A DNA stretch of 15,433 nucleotides from Oehlia diaphana (taxonomy: Eukaryota > Glomeromycota > Glomeromycetes > Glomerales > Glomeraceae). Positions 8,876-15,433 of the stretch are shown here, piece by piece; the first letter of the stretch is position 1, and each line of letters starts with the position of its first letter. The notes beneath the pieces are model-generated. The model was not told where the DNA came from and made no database searches. It was given only the letters and a program-made list of their open reading frames with translations. The position numbers and the translations under genes were made by a program. The DNA is taken from NCBI GenBank assembly GCA_003833135.1, contig QZLH01000471.1, forward strand, positions 42,248 through 57,680, written 5' to 3'.

Positions 8876-11004
8876 TGTTGAAAAAGAATTTTTTTTTTTT
8901 ATACGTTATATCATTTGTATATGTTCTTGCGATCCGGATGAATCCAAACAATCTACTAGCTGAATGATAAAAAACGGTTCAATCTGGATTACATAAAATA
9001 TCAACCCAGATTGATCGAAAAATTTTTTTAGGAAATGCCGAATTGTTTGGTAGGTTGTAAATTGGCGAAAAGATAAGTATTATTATTTTTTTTGCTTCGG
9101 AAATGCTACTAATGCCTTTTCAATTTTTTTTTCCTGACAATCCCTTTGTTGTTTTCTTTAGAAGGAATGGTAAATTTACTTAAGGAATGTTTCTGTAAAT
9201 TGAATCGCATCGTATAAAGTGTAAATTACGTCATGTGTCGCTCAAAACCAAAAAAAGTGCTTAGCAACGAACCCTTTGTCAATCAACACTTAAAATATGT
9301 AGCGCAACGTATAAAACAACACTTAACGGTTGAAGCTTGAAAAACGCATATATTTAGTATGCCTTTTAGCTGAAAACGCGTAAAAACAACATTAGTTTAA
9401 TTGATAAACATCATATATTTTAGTTGAAAACGTAATTAACACGTTTATTAACATGATAACAGCTGTTTATTATTATATTTATTATATTCATTATGTTACA
9501 TTACCGTAAACTAAACTAATATCATATAAATAAATAATTTTCCAATATCTATAAATAAAAAATGAAACGTTGTGACATTTCATTGAAAACTCGATGAAAA
9601 CTAAAGGAAATAGCTCTATATTAACATTGTCTAAAGAGCCAGTCATCTTGAAATCCTGTGTCCAAAATTAAAAAAAGAACAAATCGTTAGTTAACGTTTC
9701 ATTAACCAGAAAATGGCTCTATCATACTCACAGTTGTCGAAAAACCACCTAAAAAAAAAAGAAGTTCGCTAAGATAAATAAAGAAAAACAAAGGAAGAAA
9801 CACACCGAATCTGGCTTTCAAAGACTAAAGAACAGAAGTTTTAGGATCTGGTATTCTACAAAAATATAAAAAAGTTTTTTTTTTTTATAAATAATACAAA
9901 AAACCTCTCCATCGAAATTCATGTCCAAAGAAGCTGTCTAAAGAATAAACGAACCTCTCCGGATTAAAGATTTGTAAGCGAACCAAGCAATAGCGCTTTG
10001 ATTTAATTAAAGCAACGATCATCAATAGAAGGAGTCCACTGAAAGGTATCCCAGTTCGTGTCTTTACTGCTACAGGGTTTTCGGCAAAGCAATACTGCAA
10101 TAGTATCATTTTAGTTGAAAAAAATCTTAGCAGGAAAACTTTCTTACAACATAGCAGTGGTGAACCCGGATGTAAAGCAACTGTTCTGTGTTTGCCCGAA
10201 CAAGGTGATTGATTATATGGGTGCCAAAAATGCTTACGCTTACCACGAATCGTAGTACTCCTTCGGGTTCATGTTTACGATCAACAACATTCTGACATGG
10301 TGATCCTCAACTTCAGAATAACAATAGATAAGACAGAAGACCTACAAGGATGGGGTAGGGTAAAAGGCGCTGCATGAGAAATATCAATTAATAACAATAT
10401 GGATTATGAAAGATGAATCGAAGTTCTAACGTGGTTATACCTGATATGAATCAAATAATACGTACTGGTTATTATGTTGTCCAATATTATGGAATGCCTT
10501 CAGTACAATAATCATCGGCTCCTGAAATGGGTCTTCGGATTAAAAATGGAATGTTCCGCAAGAGTCGTTCTGTGACATCTCACCTATACGAAGAACGGAA
10601 CGAATTTATCTAATCTATTTATTAGAATATATTTAATGAAATTTAAAGGATTTTTAGGGTAAATTACTAAAGTGAATAAATAAATTAAACAAAACAACCC
10701 GAAATTCCGTGCGTACAAAGAATCTAACCAGTCATCTAAGCGAACTGTGGTAACCGTTCGCTAAAATTAATAAATTAAAAAAGAAAATTTTAGAACAGAA
10801 TCAGTTATACCATGATCATCTGACAGATAATCTTCATCGTCCGCATGATCCGATTTGATTTTGACGTAGATCCTTAAATTTTTACGATGTTCTGTATAAA
10901 AAAGTTTATCTTTCATATAATGTGTCATTTTAGCCTTAGGTTCTTAACGGCAATTCACTAGTCTTTAGAAATTTAAGAGAACTTTTTTAATAATTTAACC
11001 TATA
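8876..11004. promoter_or_regulatory. 2.1-kb divergent intergenic region between KH gene and ERG20
   Basis: This stretch must hold the promoters of the minus-strand KH gene and the plus-strand farnesyl diphosphate synthase gene. It is visibly less AT-rich than the flanks of the window. A word TTTTAGYTGAAAACG occurs at 9364-9378 and 9418-9432, with a shortened copy TTTTAGTTGAAAA at 10109-10121 and a loose relative near 9328. GATGAAAACT-like words recur around 9580-9605. No canonical TATA box could be assigned with confidence. A 46-codon open stretch at 10115-10252 and other short open stretches up to 10610 have coding-like composition but no continuity, so a decayed gene or non-coding transcript is possible. 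Confidence 0.5.
10739..10762. repeat. GC-containing hairpin upstream of ERG20
   Basis: AGCGAAC (10739-10745) and GTTCGCT (10756-10762) form a 7-bp stem around a 10-base loop whose inner bases can partly pair again. It lies about 240 bases before the ERG20 start codon. It could be a protein-binding palindrome or an untranslated-RNA hairpin; function is unknown. Confidence 0.4.
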
Positions 11005-12664
11005 ATGTCCTCTCAAGAATCAAAAGCCCAAACTGTTAAAGATTTTCTGGAAGTGTTTCCGGACCTTGTTGAAGAATTTTTGAGAGAAGTTCGTACTAGA
11101 AATTTTCCCGAAGAAGCTGTGCAATGGATTAAAAAAGTACTTGCAGTTTCTTATAATTCGTGATTTAATTGCAAATTTTGGATCTCTTACCTTGTTTCTT
11201 AAAATAACTTAAATAATTAGAGTTTTCATCATAATATTCAAGGGGGTAAGTAAAATTTATTAATTTCAAAAAATTAAAGCTCTTATTGACGCTTTTTCCA
11301 GGTAAGATGAATAGAGGATTGTCAGTTGTTGATACACTCAAGATTTTACAAAATGATCAATTAACTGCAGAAGAACTCTTTAAGTCTAGAGTTCTTGGCT
11401 GGTGTATTGAATGGGTAAGAAATGCAGAAATCATGTTTCATTTGACGATATGAACTAACTTGCTAGCGATATCATTTATAGCTTCAAGCATTCTTTCTTG
11501 TTGCCGATGACATCATGGATGCATCAATTACGCGTCGTGGAAATCCTTGTTGGTATAAAATGGTAAGGTCTTATGTTTGACTATTTAGAATATATTTAAA
11601 TCTTTCACAAAAAACTAATGTTTTATAGGAAGGGGTTGGTATGATTGCAATTAATGATTCTTTCATTTTGGAATCTGCAATTTATTTCTTTCTGAAAAAA
11701 TATTTCCGTCAAGATTCTTATTATGTTGATTTAGTCGAATTATTTCACGAGGTAATTAAAGGAAATATTTTTTTTTTATAATTACAATTTTATGCAACTT
11801 ATATATTTCATAGATCACACTCGAAACTGAATTGGGACAGCTTTTGGATTTAACTACTGCACCTGAAGATCATGTTGATTTGAGCAAATTTTCGATTGAA
11901 AAGTTTGTATTATGTAAATAATGCTACTATCTGAATTCTTATATTCATACAAAAAATTATTTAATTAGGCACCGATTCATTGTACTTTACAAAACTGCTT
12001 TTTATTCATTTTATCTTCCAGTAGCGCTTGCAATGCATATGGTAAACTATCATATATTTATATCATTAATAAGTTGAAATTTATATTTACTGTATTTACT
12101 ATTCGTTTTATTCAAGGCTGGAATCAAAAATGAGAAAGCTTTTAAAGCAGCAAAGGATATTTTGTTACCATTGGGTGAATATTTTCAAATTCAAGTAAGT
12201 AAAGATATATATAATTATAACATTATAAAAGTTTAATTAATTTAACAATTTGATAGGATGATTATCTTGATTGTTATGGAGATCCAAAAGTTATTGGAAA
12301 GATTGGAACTGATATTGAGGATAACAAATGTTCTTGGCTTATTAACCAAGCATTAGCAAAAGTATCTCCTGAGCAACGTAAGCTATTAGACGTAAGTATA
12401 TAATATATATAATACTCATTTTACATTTTTTTTTTTTAATCTTACAAATTATTATTTTAGGAAAATTATGGAAGTAAAAATCCTAAGAATGTTGCTATTG
12501 TTAAACAAATTTATAAGGAACTTGAAATTGAGAAATTATATAAAGAATACGAAGAACAATCTTATAACAGGTTAAATGATTTAATTTCACAACTAGATGA
12601 CTCTCTCATTAAACGTCAAGTGTTTTATACTTTCATGGATAGAATTTATAAAAGAACTAAATAG
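11005..12664 (+). CDS. ERG20: farnesyl diphosphate synthase, ten exons, intact
   Basis: The enzyme condenses dimethylallyl and then geranyl diphosphate with isopentenyl diphosphate to give the C15 farnesyl diphosphate for sterols, dolichol, ubiquinone, haem A and protein prenylation; it is mainly cytosolic. Exons: 11005-11136, 11221-11245, 11302-11414, 11482-11562, 11629-11751, 11814-11902, 11969-12041, 12117-12194, 12257-12391, 12461-12664. They join in frame to 350 residues (yeast enzyme about 352). Visible motifs: GGKMNRG (52-58), first aspartate-rich motif DDIMD (99-103) followed by RRG (108-110), ELGQ (164-167), KT (196-197), GEYFQIQ then second motif DDYLD (239-243), GKIGTDI with K253 and K262, and the basic tail YKRTK. 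Bulky F94 and F95 before the first motif fit chain-length control at C15. The start is the ATG at 11005, preceded by in-frame stops, and [12 protein letters not shown] follows as in fungal homologues. All catalytic residues are present, so it is probably functional. The usual Tyr before Asn-x-x-GGK is His48. Confidence 0.95.
11221..11245 (+). other. ERG20: 25-nt microexon of ERG20
   Basis: Exon 1 reads to ...VQWIKK and exon 3 starts inside the conserved GGK motif, so the missing piece must lie between. The 25 bases between TTAG (ending 11220) and GTAAGT (11246) encode SFHHNIQG plus the first base of the next glycine. With the donor AAA|GTACTT at 11137 this restores exactly the 13 residues expected between the exon-1 Pro-Glu-Glu-Ala motif and GGK. 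Any other pairing either shifts the frame or adds seven residues. Confidence 0.75.
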
Positions 12665-12752
12665 GTTTAAAATTTAAATAGTAGTTATTATATAGGTCAT
12701 ACGATAGTAACTACAGTTATAAATGTGACATTTTATTATTATAAATATGTAA

Positions 12753-12758
12753 AATAAA
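12753..12758 (+). promoter_or_regulatory. ERG20: candidate polyadenylation signal of ERG20
   Basis: AATAAA lies about 90 bases after the ERG20 stop codon, the first exact match downstream. In DNA this AT-rich the hexamer arises often by chance, so it rests on position only. Confidence 0.4.
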
Positions 12759-13724
12759 ATATCTTAAAATAAATGTAACTGTATATAGTTCATTGCAGTT
12801 ATATGAAAATATATTTAAATGTATATTAAAATCTATATGAGTTGCCTTTACAAAACTTGATAATAAATAGATATCCTTTCCAACAAATCTAAATAGAATG
12901 GCTTGATGGTTTGGCTGTAGAATTATGTAATTATTTATATACCTTAATGTTGAAGAAAAAATTTTAAATTATTAATACAATCTATTTTAATAAATATAGA
13001 ATAATTAGAACAATTTAAATGTCAGAATTACAAATAAAATTACAAGTATATTCAATACATTGATATAATAATTTTATTATTTTACTATAAAATAAAAAAT
13101 AAAATATAGTAAATAAGATGAATAAATTACTAATATAGAAATAATTCTAAAGAAACAAAAAAAAAAAAATTAAAAATAAATAATTCTACTAATACAGATC
13201 TCTATATAATAGTTTTAAATGGTAAATATATAGAGTAATTATTGAATCTTATAAATCTAAATTATATTTTTTAAAAAATTGTAATTTTGGCCAAAAATTT
13301 TTTGAGTTAAATTAAAATTTTTAGCATAAATTTAGCATAAATTTAAAGAAAAATCAACTTTAATTTAAATTAATTAAAAATTGATAATAAAATGATCTAT
13401 AATGAATAATTAATGATATAGTGATAATGATATAATTGATTTGTAATTATAAAAAATAGGATTGGATTAGTTTAGTTCAGTCTAATTTAATTCCAAAAAA
13501 ACTAATCTTATAGTTAAAATCAGATTAGATCGGGTTTTTTGATTATTTATAAAGTATAATTAAATTAATATAATATAAAACTCAAAGTGATTTAACTTAG
13601 TGATTTAACCTATTAGTAAATTTTATATAATTATATGAATTATTCACTTCTATCATATGATAATTTGATTGGCTAACTAATATTTATAGTTATATTATCT
13701 TCACTATATATCTGTTTATATTAT
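12759..13724. other. AT-rich gap downstream of ERG20
   Basis: No gene is visible. It contains A-runs (13158-13170), a small tandem TTTAGCATAAA twice near 13329-13350, and a 13-base direct tandem AGTGATTTAACYT at 13586-13598 and 13599-13611. Around 13455-13520 short words such as GGATTAG/CTAATC occur in inverted order, suggesting a worn repeat, but no boundaries can be set. Confidence 0.45.
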
Positions 13725-13862
13725 TTTTTTTTTTCATTTTATTTTCCTTTCTTTTTCTTTTTTTGTTAGGTTTATTATTTAATTTTGTTCCTTACTAACT
13801 ATATTTTCTTTTCTTTATACCATTCTTTAACTTCTTTCTCTTAAATATTATGTGATACATTT
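13725..13862 (+). other. pyrimidine-rich tract
   Basis: About 140 bases are strongly T and C on the plus strand (runs such as CTTTCTTTTTCTTTTTTTG and CTTTTCTTT). There is no adjacent exon on the plus strand to make it a splice acceptor. Such tracts may bind proteins or form unusual DNA, but nothing here proves a role. Confidence 0.4.
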
Positions 13863-13909
13863 TGCTCTTAACTTGCTTTTATTTAGTTAGGATCCTGGAT
13901 ATTTAATAT

Positions 13910-14339
13910 AAAGGTTATAATAAGATTGCTTGCCAAAATCAAGTAGTTTAAGTCAAGGCCAAAACTTTTCTAAAACTGAAAGTTTAGATAAATAAAAGTA
14001 AATTTACTGAAATTATATAATGTTGAAACTTTTACCAAAAAGCTGAAATTTGCCAAAATTATTGCTGGCCAGAAGAATAATCAACATAAAAATATCCTTT
14101 TCAGAATATTTGTGTAATCTTTGTATAATATATTTTCCAATTTTACTAGTAAACAAAATTTTCTTTTTTGGAAATTTGTATAATGTTATATAATATAATA
14201 AATATAACATTTAATCGTAATTTCAGCTAAATTTTAATTTTAACTAAAATTATAGCTGAGTTTTGGCCTTAATTTTGGCACTGAATTTGATTGACCAAAA
14301 CTTTCAGAATTTCCATTTTAGTTTCAGCAGGTAACCTTA
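13910..14339. mobile_element. candidate inverted-repeat element with TTTTGGC motif array
   Basis: The left end AAGGTTA at 13911 faces its inverted copy TAACCTT ending at 14338. The left half carries GCCAAAA several times (near 13934, 13961, 14051) and the right half carries TTTTGGC (near 14260, 14273), so the motif array is itself inverted. GTTTCAGCAG abuts the right end (about 14321), the same word that fills the element at 2686-2929. I see no clear target duplication, so the extent is tentative. A short open stretch on the minus strand inside it looks like a chance ORF. Confidence 0.45.
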
Positions 14340-14396
14340 TATCATAATAGACTTTTGGCCAAAAACACCACTTTTTGCTAAACTTTAAAAAATCAT

Positions 14397-14561
14397 TTTT
14401 TGTAAATATCTTAGTATTCAGTAATTTAATTTTAATAAATATTAGGTCTTTTAACTCTATCTTCCTTTGCTGATCCTTTTATTTGTAGCTTCATTTAACT
14501 TTACAATTTAAAAAAAAAATTATCAAAATTGAACTACTGGATGCTAAGATATTTACAAAAA
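14397..14561. mobile_element. small element with 41-bp terminal inverted repeats
   Basis: The arms 14397-14437 and 14521-14561 are inverted copies identical at 36 of 41 positions, starting TTTTTGTAAATATCTTAG. Total length is about 165 bp with no ORF. The five differences are all transitions, and in each the left arm has the A/T state. The right arm runs into an 18-base T run (14562-14579), so a target duplication cannot be seen. It is probably a MITE. Confidence 0.75.
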
Positions 14562-14579
14562 TTTTTTTTTTTTTTTTTT
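14562..14579 (+). repeat. poly-T run (18 bases)
   Basis: An uninterrupted run of 18 T follows the right arm of the inverted-repeat element. It could be a slippage-prone run or the poly(A) tail of a minus-strand retroposed copy. No coding remnant lies next to it to support the latter. Confidence 0.6.
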
Positions 14580-15037
14580 GCAAGGTAGTGCAATTTATAA
14601 GTTTATTAATTATATATAAGAATACAAAAGTATCTGTTATATAACTAATTTATTAAAACTCCAAACCAGTTTTCCATAAGATTGCTCCTGTGCCCTACCA
14701 TCACCTTATAAAATTCACCTATATCCTTATATTCTTCTATAATTACTATTATCACCGTTTTTGAATTAGTGTGATCGGCCGCATATTTGCTATTTAAATA
14801 AAAATGTTGATTTCAAAATTACAAAAATAACTATTACATGCATATATAAAATCATAAATTTTATTTGATCTACATAATACTAAGCCACTGTTGTATCACT
14901 TTCGTTATAATTTTTTATCGTGGTCATGTTCATTTTACTAGTAGCATATAAACTGATTCCTAATTTGACTCTGGAGATTCACAATTCCCAAAACAATTAC
15001 AAATATAACGTGTAATAAAATTTTTTATTTTTCACAG
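14580..15037. other. non-genic stretch or intron before the transposase exon
   Basis: No open exon was recognised. It ends in a strong plus-strand acceptor (TTTTTTATTTTTCACAG at 15021-15037). Part of it is therefore likely the intron preceding the transposase exon, whose upstream exon I could not identify within the window. Confidence 0.45.
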
Positions 15038-15400
15038 GTAAACTCAACTATACCTCAAGAATTCAGTGAAGATTTATACTGGCGTATAATTTACCTTCAT
15101 GTTGATGGTTTGTCAACTGTGAATATTGCCAATACATTGCGTTTGAGTAAAGGCGTTGTAAATAAAATAAAAAAGAGATATAACCGTTGGGCATGTGTTA
15201 CAAATCCTTTCAAAGGTATTCCTGACCAAAGAAAACTATTTAGCAGAAGAGATATAACTTTACTCAGAAGTCTTGTTGGAGAGAAGGTAGACTGGTATTT
15301 AGACGAATTAGTATATGAAATGGAATGCCTAACAGGGAAAAGAGCGTCTATTGCAACTCTTTGGAGGTCACTTCAATATTTAGAAATTACTCAAAAAAAG
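15038..15400 (+). CDS. Tc1/mariner-type transposase, internal N-terminal exon (partial)
   Basis: This 363-base exon (121 codons, phase 0 at both ends) lies between the acceptor TTTTTCACAG and the donor AAAAAAG|GTAAAC. It encodes VNSTIPQEFSEDLYWRII and a first helix-turn-helix (LSTVNIANTLRLSKGVVNKI, about residues 25-44). A linker with KGIPDQRKL follows, then a second winged-helix-type segment (DWYLDELVYEMECLTGKRAS, then IATLWRSLQYL). This is the paired-like, two-helix-turn-helix DNA-binding region of Tc1/mariner and IS630-related transposases, which recognises the transposon ends. The catalytic DDE domain should lie past the right edge. In-frame stops precede 15038 and no ATG is available, so an upstream exon is needed, or the element has lost its start. 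The reading is intact and not decayed, unlike the copy at 2440-5488. Confidence 0.75.
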
Positions 15401-15433
15401 GTAAACATTATGATTTATAATATGTTGTAAATA

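Noticed and set aside
9885..10109. 74-codon minus-strand open frame with a hydrophobic stretch ([11 protein letters not shown])
   Set aside because: No recognised domain, no splice-compatible neighbours and no known homologue; it may be chance in a less AT-rich region.
10115..10252. Idea that NPDVKQLF is a mutated DPG motif of a Fanzor/TnpB-like nuclease
   Set aside because: It rests on three residues and two assumed changes, with no second catalytic motif or zinc-finger residues found downstream.
11160..11245. Alternative ERG20 splicing with donor GTGATT at 11160 and a 23-nt exon
   Set aside because: It is in frame but adds seven residues before the conserved GGK motif, whereas the donor at 11137 gives the family spacing exactly.
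14013..14210. 65-codon minus-strand open frame
   Set aside because: It lies within a candidate inverted-repeat element, is dominated by Ile, Leu, Lys and Tyr as expected of AT-rich chance frames, and shows no domain.
1..15433. CRISPR array, tRNA, rRNA, riboswitch or bacterial operon structure
   Set aside because: No regularly spaced repeats, cloverleaf with GGTTCRANNCC, or ribosome-binding sites were seen; the genes are intron-containing and eukaryotic.

Overview
The window looks like nuclear DNA of a very AT-rich, transposon-laden fungus. The best guess is an arbuscular mycorrhizal fungus of the Glomeromycotina (Rhizophagus-like). Reasons: genes split by many 56-84 bp introns with GTAAG-type donors and CTAA/TTGAC-type branch sites, a fungal-type farnesyl diphosphate synthase, very AT-rich intergenic DNA, and a decayed multicopy gene whose diagnostic phrases I recall from Rhizophagus predicted proteins. 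No database was searched, so the genus is inference.

Layout. 1-2263 is repeat-derived AT-rich DNA holding a non-autonomous DNA transposon (706-1002) with 8-bp target duplications, a diverged direct repeat that serves as its empty site, and a small gene fragment (1858-2040). 2440-5488 is a long decayed multi-exon gene on the plus strand, probably from a DNA transposon. It has many stops, two recognisable introns, and a second small transposon (2686-2929) inserted in it with a perfect 8-bp duplication. 5489-7066 is AT-rich DNA with a large imperfect palindrome.

7067-12664 is the functional core. A KH-domain RNA-binding protein gene on the minus strand (7067-8875) and an intact ten-exon farnesyl diphosphate synthase (ERG20-like, 11005-12664, plus strand) point away from each other across a less AT-rich 2.1-kb intergenic region. 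The two genes share no obvious pathway. ERG20 makes the C15 diphosphate for sterol, dolichol, ubiquinone, haem A and prenylation pathways, whereas the KH protein probably binds RNA.

12665-15037 is again AT-rich with two or three small inverted-repeat elements. The window ends in an intact internal exon of a Tc1/mariner-type transposase (15038-15400), whose catalytic part lies beyond the edge.

The most notable pattern is directional C-to-T / G-to-A decay of repeats. In the decayed gene the stops fall where tryptophan, arginine or glutamine are expected, and the two arms of a nearby inverted-repeat element differ only by transitions, all in the same direction. This resembles repeat-induced point mutation or deamination of methylated cytosines. 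I found no CRISPR array, tRNA, rRNA or defence system, and I do not claim a new molecular system here.
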